Origin: Spirochaetaceae bacterium
Lineage (GTDB): Bacteria > Spirochaetota > Spirochaetia > Treponematales > Rectinemataceae
Reading direction: 5' to 3'
NCBI GenBank assembly: GCA_016794765.1
Contig: JAEUJG010000613.1
Span: 1-21,914 of the forward strand
Length of the DNA: 21,914 nt
Shown: piece by piece, positions 1-7,899 of the stretch
How positions within the stretch are numbered: the stretch's first letter is position 1
Layout: every line of letters begins with the position of its first letter
The notes under the pieces: model-generated
What the model saw: the letters and a program-made list of their open reading frames with translations, nothing else
What the model was told of the DNA's origin: nothing
Database searches by the model: none
Position numbers and translations under genes: made by a program

Positions 1-567
1 GAGCTTTCCTTCTCCGTAGGTCCCGCCGGCACCGGCAAGACCTACCTGGCCGTCGCGTGGGCCCTCCGCGAACTCCTGACCAAGTCGCGCCGCAAGCTCA
101 TCCTGACGCGGCCCGTCGTCGAGGCCGGCGAAAGCCTCGGCTTCCTCCCCGGCGACCTCGTCCAGAAAATCAGCCCCTACCTGCGCCCCCTCTACGACGC
201 GATGGAGTCCCTCGTTCCCTTCGAAATCATCCGCCGGCTCGAAGAGAGCCGCGCCATCGAAATAGCTCCCCTCGCGTACATGCGCGGGAGGAGCCTCGCG
301 AACTGCGTCGTCATCCTCGACGAGGCGCAGAATACGACCAAGGAGCAGATGAAGATGTTCCTCACCCGGCTCGGCGAAAACAGCAAGGCCGTGGTGACGG
401 GCGACGTCACCCAGATCGACCTCCCGCGCAAATCGGAATCCGGACTCGTCCACGCCCTCGGCCTCCTCTCGGGCGTCGACGGCGTGTTCGTTTCCCGGCT
501 CGATTCGCGGGACGTGGTCCGGAGCGCCCTCGTCCGGAGGATCATCGAAGCCTATGAATCCGAATAA
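1..567 (+). CDS. phoH: PhoH family protein, 5'-truncated
   Basis: This is the C-terminal part of a PhoH-like P-loop ATPase, a cytoplasmic protein usually linked to RNA metabolism and often encoded beside ybeY. The frame is open from the first base of the window, so the true start lies upstream; 188 codons and a TAA are visible. The Walker A motif GPAGTGKT is encoded at 19-42 and the Walker B segment VVILDEAQN at about 307-333. The stretch LTRPVVEAGESLGFLPGD between them is highly typical of the family, as is TGDVTQIDLP after Walker B. A shorter reading starting at the internal ATG at 202 would lose Walker A and is wrong. The 3' end overlaps the next gene by 14 bases, indicating one operon. 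Identification as PhoH is secure; its exact role here is inferred from the family. Confidence 0.95.
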   Translation, partial: ELSFSVGPAGTGKTYLAVAWALRELLTKSRRKLILTRPVVEAGESLGFLPGDLVQKISPYLRPLYDAMESLVPFEIIRRLEESRAIEIAPLAYMRGRSLANCVVILDEAQNTTKEQMKMFLTRLGENSKAVVTGDVTQIDLPRKSESGLVHALGLLSGVDGVFVSRLDSRDVVRSALVRRIIEAYESE

Positions 568-2785
568 AACCTTCACCGGGACCCTCCGCGCCGCCCTCCT
601 TTCGGCCTTCCCGGCCGACCGGCGCGGCGACCGGAGCCTTTCCTTCGCCGTGGCGGCCCTTTTCGGCGTCGGGCTCCTCCTGGTCCTCTTCCTGGGGCCG
701 GGCGCCGCGATTTCGCGCAACGCCCTGGACGAGATCGAGGTGGGGCGGGTCGCCGAGCGCGACATCGTCGCCGACCGGGAGCTCTCCTTCGTGGACGACC
801 GGGCGACCTCCCTGCGCCTGGAGGCGGAGGAGCGCCTCGTCCTTCCGATCTACGTCGTCGACGAAAAGGTCGGCGCCGCGGCCATCGAGCGCTTCCGCGT
901 CTTCCAGGACCTCCTGACCTCCCTGGCCGCCAAGAAGTACGCGGAGGACAGCCTTTACCTCAAGGTGCAGAGCGAGTTTCCCGGCCTTCTCGACAAGGAA
1001 TCCGTCGTCGCCCTGGCGCGCTTCCCCCTGCGGGCCCAGGCCTTCTCGCACGCGGACGCCGTCCTGCGACGAGTCCTCGAGCGGGGCGTCGCGGCGCCTC
1101 CCTCCACCGGCCTCGAGCGCTACAACCCCGACTACGTCGAGCTCCGCCGCTGGCGCGACGGCCGGCTCGAGTACGAGGAAATTCCCGCCGGCAGGCTTTC
1201 CACCCTGAAGTCCGCCGGCGCCGCCCTCGAGGACGAGATCGCGGCCAGACGCCTTTCCCGGCCCCTGTCCACCTTCGTCGCCGAGCTCGCGCGGAGCTTC
1301 CTCGTGGAGAACGCCTTCTTCGACGCCGACCAGAGCGCCCGGCGCCTCGAGTCCGTCAAGAAGCGGGTGGATCCCGTCGTCCGCACCATCGCCCGGGGCG
1401 AGCGCCTCGTGCGCAAGGGTTTCATCATCTCCGAGAGCGACTATTCGAAACTCGCCGCCGCCAAGGCCGCCGTGGCGCGCGCCGATTGGGGCCGCATCGC
1501 CGGCGACGCCGGCTTCTACATGGTCGTCTTCGCGCTGGCGCTTCTCCTCCTCGGGCCGGCCGTCTCCGGCGCCGCGCTCAAGAAGGGGGAAGTCCTCCTG
1601 GCGGCCCTGGGCGCCCTCCTCTATCTGTTGGCGGCCCTGGCCATCCACCGCTACGCGGGCCTCGCGCGCGCCATCGACCTCGCCCTCCTCCTGCCGACGG
1701 CCCTCTTCGCGATGCTCTTCGCCATCATCGCCGGGCAACGCTTCGCCCTGCTCTACGGCCTCGTGCTCTCGCTCCTTTGCCTCCTGGCCTCCGGCTTCGA
1801 CGCGCGGCCCTTCGCCCTGTCCTTCCTGGCGGCGGCGGCGGGCGCCTTCGCCGTGCGCCAGGCCGGCTCCCGCATCGAACTCGTCCGCGCGGGCGCCCTG
1901 CTCGCCCTCCTCGAGGCGGGCGCCGCCGCCCTCCTGGCGGCCCCCGACGCGCACCGCGCCGTCGAGGTCCTGGCGCCCGCCGCCCTCGGCGGCGTCAACG
2001 GCTTCCTCTGCGGCGTTCTCACGCTCGGCTTCCTGCCGGTCATCGAGCAGGCGCTCAACGCGCCGACCCGCTTCCGGTTGATGGAGCTGTCCGACCTCAA
2101 CGCGCCGATCCTGAAGCGCCTCCTCACCGTGGCCCCCGGCACCTACAGCCATTCGGTCACCGTGGCCCACCTGGCCGAGTCGGCCTGCCGGGAGATCGGG
2201 GCCGATCCCCTCCTCGCGCGGGTCGGCGCCTATTACCACGACATCGGCAAGATCGAACAGCCGGAGTATTTCGTGGAGAACCAGTCGGGCTACAACAAGC
2301 ACGACGAGCTCAATCCCCGCCTCTCCGCGACGGTGATCCGGAGCCACGTGAAGCTCGGCGTGGAGAAGGCCCGCGCCCTCGGCCTCCCCGAGGAGGTGGT
2401 CGACATCGTGGCCCAGCACCACGGCAACGGCCTCATAACCTGGTTCTTCCACCAGGCGTCCAAGGAAGAGGCCGAGGCCAAGGCGGAGGACTTCAGCTAC
2501 CCGGGCCAGCCGCCCTCCGGCCGGGAGGCCGCCGTCGTCATGCTCGCCGACACCGTGGAGGCTGCGACGCGGACCCTCAAGAAGCCGACCCTGGCGCGCC
2601 TCGACCAGGCCATCAAGGACCTCGTCATGGACAAGGTCAAGCAGGGCCAGCTCGACCGCTCGGACCTCACCTTCCGGGACCTGGAGACGATCCGCAACAC
2701 CTTCGCGCGGATCCTCGCGGGGCACTTCCACTCGCGCATAGAATACCCTAAGCTCGTCAGGGAGGCGCGCGATGAACGAAGTTGA
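554..2785 (+). CDS. pgpH: 7TM-HD domain cyclic-di-AMP phosphodiesterase, PgpH/YqfF type
   Basis: A 743-residue membrane protein with the architecture of PgpH: an N-terminal membrane anchor (about residues 30-50), a long extracytoplasmic 7TM-HD extracellular domain (about 55-310), a cluster of hydrophobic helices (about 320-495) and a cytoplasmic HD hydrolase domain (about 515-735). Metal-binding residues are visible: H533 in YSHSVTVAHL, H562-D563 in YYHDIGKIEQPEYF, H622-H623 in AQHHGNG and D666 in MLADTVEA. Characterised relatives (Listeria PgpH) hydrolyse cyclic-di-AMP to pApA, and the extracellular domain is thought to sense a signal. The start ATG at 554 lies inside phoH, and the last 14 bases overlap ybeY, so expression is probably coupled. 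GGAGG at 536-540 is somewhat distant from the start. The cyclic-di-AMP substrate is inferred from family membership. Confidence 0.93.
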   Translation: MNPNKTFTGTLRAALLSAFPADRRGDRSLSFAVAALFGVGLLLVLFLGPGAAISRNALDEIEVGRVAERDIVADRELSFVDDRATSLRLEAEERLVLPIYVVDEKVGAAAIERFRVFQDLLTSLAAKKYAEDSLYLKVQSEFPGLLDKESVVALARFPLRAQAFSHADAVLRRVLERGVAAPPSTGLERYNPDYVELRRWRDGRLEYEEIPAGRLSTLKSAGAALEDEIAARRLSRPLSTFVAELARSFLVENAFFDADQSARRLESVKKRVDPVVRTIARGERLVRKGFIISESDYSKLAAAKAAVARADWGRIAGDAGFYMVVFALALLLLGPAVSGAALKKGEVLLAALGALLYLLAALAIHRYAGLARAIDLALLLPTALFAMLFAIIAGQRFALLYGLVLSLLCLLASGFDARPFALSFLAAAAGAFAVRQAGSRIELVRAGALLALLEAGAAALLAAPDAHRAVEVLAPAALGGVNGFLCGVLTLGFLPVIEQALNAPTRFRLMELSDLNAPILKRLLTVAPGTYSHSVTVAHLAESACREIGADPLLARVGAYYHDIGKIEQPEYFVENQSGYNKHDELNPRLSATVIRSHVKLGVEKARALGLPEEVVDIVAQHHGNGLITWFFHQASKEEAEAKAEDFSYPGQPPSGREAAVVMLADTVEAATRTLKKPTLARLDQAIKDLVMDKVKQGQLDRSDLTFRDLETIRNTFARILAGHFHSRIEYPKLVREARDERS

Positions 2786-3227
2786 GATCTCCCTCGAAGG
2801 TGTCGAGGACCTGCCCTGGATCGAGGCCCTGCGGGGCTTCGCCCTCCTCGCGCTCGACGCGCTCGGCAAGTCCGACTGGGATCTCTCCATCCTCTTTTGC
2901 GACGACGCTTTCATCCGCGGCCTCAACCGCCAATACCGCGACAAGGACGAGCCGACCGACGTCCTCTCCTTCGAGCAGGGCGACCGCTACCGGGATCCGG
3001 AAGGGGTGGAGCGCTTGCTGGCCGGGGACATCGTGATCTCCCTCGGCGGCCTCGAGCGCAACGTCGCCGAGTTCGGCGTGGGCGCCGACGAGGAGCTGAA
3101 GCGTCTGGTCGTCCACGGCATCCTCCACCTTTCCGGGATGGACCACGCGGACAACGATCCCGCGCAACCCATGCTCCGCGCGCAGGAGGAGCTCCTGGCC
3201 ACCCTGCCCGCGGCGAGGATCCTATGA
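2772..3227 (+). CDS. ybeY: Endoribonuclease / rRNA maturation factor YbeY
   Basis: A 151-residue YbeY protein of normal length. YbeY is a zinc-dependent single-strand endoribonuclease needed for 16S rRNA 3'-end maturation and ribosome quality control. The signature HGILHLSGMDH is complete, giving the three metal-binding histidines H115, H119 and H125; the earlier conserved segment TDVLSFEQGD (residues 62-71) and GDIVIS (85-90) are also present. The start ATG at 2772 has a good Shine-Dalgarno AGGGAGG at 2759-2765 six bases upstream and overlaps the 3' end of the HD-phosphodiesterase gene by 14 bases. It ends in an ATGA overlap with the next gene. The phoH-pgpH-ybeY-corC order is a widespread conserved cluster. 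Confidence 0.97.
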   Translation: MNEVEISLEGVEDLPWIEALRGFALLALDALGKSDWDLSILFCDDAFIRGLNRQYRDKDEPTDVLSFEQGDRYRDPEGVERLLAGDIVISLGGLERNVAEFGVGADEELKRLVVHGILHLSGMDHADNDPAQPMLRAQEELLATLPAARIL

Positions 3228-4030
3228 CGAACGAAGGCTTCATCCAGCGGCTCCGCCGCCTGGGCAAGGACCGCGCCAAGGCCGCCACGGCGGCCGGCGC
3301 CCGCGACGAGGGCGAAGAGGCCCGCGCCGAGCGCCGCGAGATGATCAAGGGCGTCCAGGAGCTCGCCGAGACGACGGTGAAGGAAGTGATGGTCCCCCGG
3401 ATCGACACGGTCTTCATCCCCCTCGACTGCGGCCGCGAGGAGCTTTTCGAGACGGTCGGCTCGACGGGCCACTCCCGTTTCCCCGTCTACCGCGGGAACA
3501 TCGACGAGGTGGTCGGCATCCTCTACGCGAAGGACCTGCTGCGCTCCCTCGTGCGCGGCGACGAGGTTTCCCTGTCCGAGCTCGTCCGCAAGCCCTTCTT
3601 CGTCCCCGAATCCAAGCGCATCGACTCCCTCCTCCGGGAGATGAAGCGCCGCCGCGTCCACATCGCCGTGGCGGTGGACGAATACGGCGGGGTCTCCGGC
3701 ATCGTCTGCCTCGAGGACATCATCGAGGAGATCGTCGGCGAGATCCAGGACGAGTTCGACGACGAGCACGAGGCCCTGGTCAAGCTCGGCGACAACGCCT
3801 GGCTCTGCGACGCCCGCGCCGACCTCGACGACCTCAACGAAAAGCTCGCCTTGGACCTGCCCGCCGACGATTTCGAAACCTTGGGCGGCTATGTCTTCGA
3901 CCTCTTCGGCCGCATTCCCGCCCGCGGGGAGCGCATCGTCGCCGGCGGTCTCGAGTTCGCCGTCCAGGACATGGAAGGGAACCGCATAACGCAGATAAAG
4001 ATCCAGCGCCGGCCTCCCGAGGATATCTAG
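3224..4030 (+). CDS. tlyC: CBS-domain transporter-associated protein, CorC/TlyC (hemolysin) family
   Basis: A 268-residue soluble protein with two CBS motifs (about residues 54-112 and 118-175) and a C-terminal CorC_HlyC/transporter-associated domain (about 183-262). Recognisable segments are VKEVMVPRIDTVFIP, SRFPVYRGNIDEVVGILYAKDLL and HIAVAVDEYGGVSGIVCLEDIIEEIVGEIQDE. It lacks the N-terminal DUF21/CNNM transmembrane region, as CorC and TlyC do. Relatives are implicated in magnesium/cobalt efflux; the hemolysin name comes from old Brachyspira work and should not be taken as function. The start is ATG at 3224, sharing ATGA with the ybeY stop and preceded by GAGG at 3215-3218. An upstream in-frame extension to 2897 would run through ybeY and its residues are a low-complexity Arg/Pro shadow, so it is not used. 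Confidence 0.93.
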   Translation: MTNEGFIQRLRRLGKDRAKAATAAGARDEGEEARAERREMIKGVQELAETTVKEVMVPRIDTVFIPLDCGREELFETVGSTGHSRFPVYRGNIDEVVGILYAKDLLRSLVRGDEVSLSELVRKPFFVPESKRIDSLLREMKRRRVHIAVAVDEYGGVSGIVCLEDIIEEIVGEIQDEFDDEHEALVKLGDNAWLCDARADLDDLNEKLALDLPADDFETLGGYVFDLFGRIPARGERIVAGGLEFAVQDMEGNRITQIKIQRRPPEDI

Positions 4031-4031
4031 C

Positions 4032-6116
4032 ATGGAGCACCATCGCGCCCGGCGCCCCGCCGCGGCCTCCGCCGCCCTTCGGGGCCTCCTCTGCCTCTTC
4101 CTGGCCCTCGCCGCCGCGGCGCCGGCCCTGGCCGCCGCCGAGCCGGGCGCCCGCGAGTATTTCGCCGCGGCCGAGGCCAAGCGCTTCTCCGAGGATTGGT
4201 ACGGCGCCGTCGAGGACTACCTCGCCGCCCTGGCCAAAAACCCCGCCTATTCCGAGGCCCTCTTCGGCCTCGCCGAGTGCTATTACGTCCTCGAGGAATA
4301 CGACCAGGCCCTCGCCTACGCCAGGAAAGCCGCGCCCCTGCGCCGCGCCGATCCCGCCCTCAAGGACCTCGAGGGCTTCATCCGCTTGGCCCTCGGCGAC
4401 CTCGCGGGCGCCCGCGCCCTTTTCGCCGCCGTGCTCGCCGAACTGCCGAACGACCTCGACGCCCGCTTCGGCCTTACCCTCCTCGACCTGGCCGCCGGCA
4501 AGAAAACCGACGCCCGCCTCCGCCTCGAGGAGAGCCTCAGGCTATCGCCGGAGAACGCCCGCGCCCTCCTGTCCCTCGCCCTCGTCGCCCAGGACCAAGG
4601 CAAGGCGGAGGAAGGTCGCGCCCTCGTGGAGAAGGCCCTGCGCTTCCACGGCGAGGAGCCCCGCGTCCAGTTCACGGCCGCCCGGCTCGCCGCGGCCGAG
4701 GGCGACCGCGACCGCGCCGTCTTCCACGCCAGGAACGCCCTTGCGGTCCGTCCCGACTACGCGGACGCCCGGCGCCTCCTCGCCGGCCTCATGTACGAGG
4801 CCGCCTCCTACGAGGAATCCGCCGCCCTGATGCGCGAGGCCGTCGCAGCCAACCGCAAGGACGCGGCGGCCTGGTTCACCCTCGGCCTGGCCCAGGCCGG
4901 CGCCGGCCGCCCGGAGGAGGCGATCTACAGCCTTCGCCAGGCCGTGAGCCTCAAGCCGGACGACGAGGTCGCCCGCATCGCCCTCGAGAACGTCGTGATG
5001 GACTCGCGCCCCCTCGAGGACCCTTCCCGCGAGAGCTACGCCGACTGGCACATCAAGCGCGGCGCCGAGGCCGAGGAACGCAGCCTCTACGACCAGGCCC
5101 TCTTCGAGTATCGCCGCGGCCTCCGCGTCTATCCGTATTCCAAGAAGGGGAGGGTGCTCTTCGCCGAGCTCCTCCGCAAGCGCGGCCTGCCCGCCAAGCA
5201 GCTTGCCGAGCTCAAGGTGGTGAAGGACATCGGCAAGGCCGACGCGGGCGTCCTCGACGCCATCGAAATCTACGACAGCCTGCTCGAGGACTCGGTCTCC
5301 CGGCTCTGGGGCGTCGACCAGTACGCCCTGCAGAAGCGGCCCTACCGCGTCGCCTTCTTCGCCCTGCCCGAGCGCGGCGAAGGGGCGCACACGGCCGGCT
5401 CCGCCATCCTCCTCCGCTATCTCGCCGACCTCCTCGCCGCCTCCTCGCGGCTCGCCGTGCTCCAGCTCGAGCCGCGCGTCGCCAATCCCGCGGAGGCCTT
5501 CCGCCGCGCCCGCGAGGCCGAGGCCGACTATTACGTCCTCTTCCGCGCCCGCGAGAGCGACCGCGACCTGGAGCTCCAGGCCGAACTCCGCGTCGCGCGC
5601 ACCGGCAGCCCCGCCGGGAACTATCGCGCCTATCGCAGCGGCAACGACCGGGTCAAGAACACGGCGGCCCGCCTAGCCTCCCTCCTCGAATCCGCCCTCG
5701 AGCCCAAGGGTTCGGTGCTCCGCCGGAGCCAGGACCGCGCCCTCGCCGACCTCGGCGCCGCCGACGGCTTCAAGGCCGGGGACAAGCTCCTCGTCGTGAA
5801 ACGGGGCAGCCTGGACGTGAAACCCGAGGGCCTCGGGCCCGCCTATCCTCCGGGCGCCGTCGTCGGCGAGCTGACGCTTGTCCGCGTCGACGAGGAAGTG
5901 GCCGAGGGTACCCTCAAGAGCTCGGGCTTCTTCGACACGATCAACACGGGTGACGAGCTTGTCATCCTGCCGCCGCCTCCCGCGGCCGCGACTTCCGCCG
6001 GAAAGCCGGCGGGCGCCGCGAAGCCGCCTGCAGCCGCGACGGCCACGGGCGCTGCCAGCGTCGCCGCTGAGCCGCAGTGGCCCGGGCTGTTCTTTGCGGT
6101 GCGGCGCCTGCGCTGA
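4032..6116 (+). CDS. Exported TPR-repeat protein with FlgT-like C-terminal region
   Basis: A 694-residue protein beginning one base after the preceding stop. Residues 1-36 are a Sec signal peptide: basic start, hydrophobic core LLCLFLALAAAAPALA and small residues before a predicted cleavage. About nine TPR-like helical pairs follow at residues 40-320, and another at 340-395 after a short break. Residues about 437-555 resemble the alpha/beta fold seen in TolB-N/LpoB-like periplasmic proteins (RVAFFALPERG, EAEADYYVLFRARESDRDLELQAELRVA). Residues 570-645 (DLGAADGFKAGDKLLVVKRG, then VVGELTLVRVDEEVAEGTLKS) look like the SH3-like C-terminal domain of FlgT. The last 50 residues are Ala/Pro-rich. A periplasmic scaffold is likely. 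A TPR gene follows tlyC in Treponema too (memory). Function is unknown. Confidence 0.85.
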   Translation: MEHHRARRPAAASAALRGLLCLFLALAAAAPALAAAEPGAREYFAAAEAKRFSEDWYGAVEDYLAALAKNPAYSEALFGLAECYYVLEEYDQALAYARKAAPLRRADPALKDLEGFIRLALGDLAGARALFAAVLAELPNDLDARFGLTLLDLAAGKKTDARLRLEESLRLSPENARALLSLALVAQDQGKAEEGRALVEKALRFHGEEPRVQFTAARLAAAEGDRDRAVFHARNALAVRPDYADARRLLAGLMYEAASYEESAALMREAVAANRKDAAAWFTLGLAQAGAGRPEEAIYSLRQAVSLKPDDEVARIALENVVMDSRPLEDPSRESYADWHIKRGAEAEERSLYDQALFEYRRGLRVYPYSKKGRVLFAELLRKRGLPAKQLAELKVVKDIGKADAGVLDAIEIYDSLLEDSVSRLWGVDQYALQKRPYRVAFFALPERGEGAHTAGSAILLRYLADLLAASSRLAVLQLEPRVANPAEAFRRAREAEADYYVLFRARESDRDLELQAELRVARTGSPAGNYRAYRSGNDRVKNTAARLASLLESALEPKGSVLRRSQDRALADLGAADGFKAGDKLLVVKRGSLDVKPEGLGPAYPPGAVVGELTLVRVDEEVAEGTLKSSGFFDTINTGDELVILPPPPAAATSAGKPAGAAKPPAAATATGAASVAAEPQWPGLFFAVRRLR

Positions 6117-6151
6117 TTTATAAGCCGACCCAACGGGCTACGAGGATCCTC

Positions 6152-6180
6152 TATCGTTTCAAAAAACGATACTTTTCCTT
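6152..6180 (+). terminator. AT-rich hairpin with T-rich tail after the phoH-tlyC-TPR operon
   Basis: A perfect 8-bp inverted repeat, TATCGTTT at 6152-6159 and AAACGATA at 6164-6171, with a CAAA loop, is followed by CTTTTCCTT. It lies 36 bases after the TPR stop and is the only good candidate terminator for the upstream operon. The stem is AT-rich, so it would be weak; it could alternatively be a protein-binding site. The 10-bp palindrome GAGGATCCTC (6142-6151) abuts it directly. Confidence 0.5.
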
Positions 6181-6217
6181 GTCTGTCCGCAAAATGACGC
6201 AAAAATGTTTTGAAATG

Positions 6218-6232
6218 CGAAACATTGTTTCG
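6218..6232. promoter_or_regulatory. 15-bp palindrome upstream of gdhA, possible activator site
   Basis: CGAAACATTGTTTCG is a perfect palindrome with 7-bp arms around a central T. It sits 17 bases upstream of the proposed -35 box; with a start site near 6285 its centre would be at about -60, where class I activators such as CRP-family proteins bind. The sequence is seen directly; the role is inferred, and no known regulator consensus is matched with confidence. Confidence 0.4.
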
Positions 6233-6249
6233 GATATGCCCTTTTGTCC

Positions 6250-6278
6250 TTGCCTGTTTCAATAAGTCGGTATAGAAT
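6250..6278 (+). promoter_or_regulatory. Sigma70-like promoter of gdhA
   Basis: TTGCCT at 6250-6255 (4 of 6 to TTGACA) is separated by 17 bases from TAGAAT at 6273-6278 (5 of 6 to TATAAT). It lies about 75 bases before the gdhA start in an AT-rich stretch that contrasts with the flanking genes. A start of transcription near 6285 would give a leader of roughly 65-70 bases. Confidence 0.55.
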
Positions 6279-6342
6279 TAGTCAGCGAGTCGGAGCCACT
6301 CCGGTTCGCGAAAATCTATCTCTTCTTCGCATGCACTGAAAA

Positions 6343-6348
6343 AGGAGG
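6343..6348 (+). promoter_or_regulatory. Shine-Dalgarno of gdhA, decides between two ATGs
   Basis: AGGAGG is a full anti-16S match. Two consecutive ATG codons follow at 6351 and 6354. Spacing is two bases to the first and five to the second, so initiation at 6354 is favoured, giving the N-terminus MNAYIKQVL that is also usual for this enzyme family. Confidence 0.7.
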
Positions 6349-6353
6349 GCATG

Positions 6354-7700
6354 ATGAACGCCTATATCAAGCAGGTCCTTGACGACCTCAAGGCTCGCAA
6401 TCCCTGGGAGACCGAGTTCCTCCAGGCGGCCGAGGAAGTCCTCGAGTCCATCGCCCCGCTCATCGAGGCGGAGCCCAAGTACAAGCAGCAGCGCATCCTC
6501 GAGCGCATCGTCGATCCCGAGCGCACGGTCATGTTCCGTGTTCCCTGGATGGACGACAAGGGCGAGTACCACGTCAACCGCGGCTACCGCGTCCAGTTCA
6601 ACAGCGCCATCGGCCCCTACAAGGGCGGCATCCGCTTCCACCCGAAGGTTCAGCTCTCCACCCTCAAGTTCCTCGGCTTCGAGCAGATCTTCAAGAACTC
6701 CCTCACCGGTCTCCCCATGGGCGGCGGCAAGGGCGGTTCCGACTTCGACCCGAACGGCAAGAGCGACAACGAGATCATGCGCTTCTGCCAGAGCTTCATG
6801 ACCGAGCTCTGCAAGCACGTCGGTCCCGACACGGACGTCCCCGCGGGCGACATCGGCGTCGGCGGCCGCGAAGTCGGCTACATGTTCGGCCAGTACAAGC
6901 GCATCCGCAACGAGTTCACCGGCGTCCTGACCGGCAAGGGCATCACCTTCGGCGGCTCCCTCATCCGCCCCGAGGCCACCGGCTTCGGCGCCGTCTACTT
7001 CGCCGAGGAGATGCTCAAGCTCAAGAACGACAGCCTGACCGGCAAGACGGTCTCCGTCTCCGGCTTCGGCAACGTCGCCTGGGGCGCCTGCATCAAGGCC
7101 AGCCAGCTCGGCGCCAAGGTCGTCACGATCTCCGGTCCGGACGGCTACGTCTTCGATCCGGACGGCATCGGCACCCAGGAGAAGTGGGACTACCTCAACG
7201 AGATGCTCGTCATCGACCGCAACAAGGTCGAGACTTACGCCAAGCGCTTCCCCAACGCGAAGTTCTTCGCCGGCAAGAAGCCCTGGGAGCAGAAGGTCGA
7301 CATCGCCATGCCCTGCGCCATCCAGAACGAGCTCAACGGCGAGGACGCCAAGATCCTCCTCGCGAACGGCGTCAAGATCGTCGTCGAGGTCTCGAACATG
7401 GGCTGCACCCCCGAGGCCTGGAAGCTCTTCATCGAGAAGAAGATCCCCTTCGCGCCCGGCAAGGCCGCGAACGCCGGCGGCGTCGCCACCTCCGGCCTCG
7501 AGATGAGCCAGAACTCCATGCGCCTCGCCTGGAGCGCCGAGGAGGTCGACAAGCGCCTCCACGACATCATGATCGCCATCCACAAGGCCTGCGTCGAAAC
7601 CGCGAAGCAGTACGGCTTCGAGGGCAACTACGTCGTCGGCGGCAACATCGCCGGCTTCAAGAAGGTTGCCGACGCGATGATCGCCCAGGGCCTGGTCTGA
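6354..7700 (+). CDS. gdhA: NADP-type glutamate dehydrogenase
   Basis: A 448-residue hexameric-type glutamate dehydrogenase, normal length for the bacterial 50-kDa class. It interconverts 2-oxoglutarate plus ammonia and glutamate in the cytoplasm, probably acting in ammonia assimilation. The substrate domain has IGPYKGGIRFHPKVQLSTLKFLGFEQ and the active-site motif LPMGGGKGGSDFDP with catalytic K126, followed by PAGDIGVGGREVGYMFGQYKR. The Rossmann domain begins at TVSVSGFGNVAWG (about 232-244). NADP preference is inferred from similarity to this class, not read from a decisive residue. Codon use is very strongly biased to C-ending codons and AAG lysine, as expected for a highly expressed gene. 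It is monocistronic: own promoter upstream and a strong terminator 33 bases after the stop. The alternative ATG at 6351 adds one Met. Confidence 0.97.
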   Translation: MNAYIKQVLDDLKARNPWETEFLQAAEEVLESIAPLIEAEPKYKQQRILERIVDPERTVMFRVPWMDDKGEYHVNRGYRVQFNSAIGPYKGGIRFHPKVQLSTLKFLGFEQIFKNSLTGLPMGGGKGGSDFDPNGKSDNEIMRFCQSFMTELCKHVGPDTDVPAGDIGVGGREVGYMFGQYKRIRNEFTGVLTGKGITFGGSLIRPEATGFGAVYFAEEMLKLKNDSLTGKTVSVSGFGNVAWGACIKASQLGAKVVTISGPDGYVFDPDGIGTQEKWDYLNEMLVIDRNKVETYAKRFPNAKFFAGKKPWEQKVDIAMPCAIQNELNGEDAKILLANGVKIVVEVSNMGCTPEAWKLFIEKKIPFAPGKAANAGGVATSGLEMSQNSMRLAWSAEEVDKRLHDIMIAIHKACVETAKQYGFEGNYVVGGNIAGFKKVADAMIAQGLV

Positions 7701-7733
7701 TCCTTTAGTCGAACCTGCTGCCGTGAGCAGCGG

Positions 7734-7767
7734 ACGGGGCCGCCTTCGGGCGGCCCCGTTTTATTTT
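7734..7767 (+). terminator. Strong intrinsic terminator of gdhA
   Basis: A perfect 11-bp GC-rich stem (ACGGGGCCGCC at 7734-7744 with its complement at 7749-7759) closes on a TTCG tetraloop and is followed by TTTATTTT. This is a textbook rho-independent terminator located 33 bases after the gdhA stop. Confidence 0.95.
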
Positions 7768-7803
7768 GCCCGCTCCGGACGGAAGGCCGAGAATCCTTGA
7801 TGC

Positions 7804-7832
7804 TTAACAAATATGGGGCCAATCGAGTTAAT
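7804..7832 (+). promoter_or_regulatory. Possible promoter upstream of the chemotaxis pair
   Basis: The 7701-8028 gap of 328 bases holds the gdhA terminator and then an AT-rich region with no gene. TTAACA (7804-7809, 5 of 6) and GTTAAT (7827-7832, 4 of 6) are spaced by 17 bases. A second weak candidate is TTGATT (7869-7874) with CATAGT (7891-7896) at 16 bases. Neither is compelling, and no well-spaced flagellar sigma28 motif was found. Confidence 0.3.
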
Positions 7833-7840
7833 AAAATATT

Positions 7841-7899
7841 TCTACATACTAAAGAGAGGCCTCCACGATTGATTCCGGGTCTTCTATCTACATAGTAAA
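7841..7899 (+). repeat. Pair of 13-bp direct repeats upstream of the MCP gene
   Basis: TCTACATACTAAA at 7841-7853 recurs as TCTACATAGTAAA at 7887-7899, with one mismatch and a 46-base start-to-start distance. Both copies lie in the AT-rich leader before the chemoreceptor gene. They may be regulator sites; chance similarity in AT-rich DNA is possible. Confidence 0.5.

Noticed and set aside
542..2944. 800-codon minus-strand frame opposite the HD-phosphodiesterase gene
   Set aside because: Low-complexity Glu/Gly/Arg translation, no ribosome-binding support, and antisense to a clearly real gene.
2897..3223. N-terminal extension of the CBS/CorC protein
   Set aside because: It runs entirely inside ybeY and is Arg/Pro-rich; the ATG at 3224 has a Shine-Dalgarno and the usual family N-terminus.
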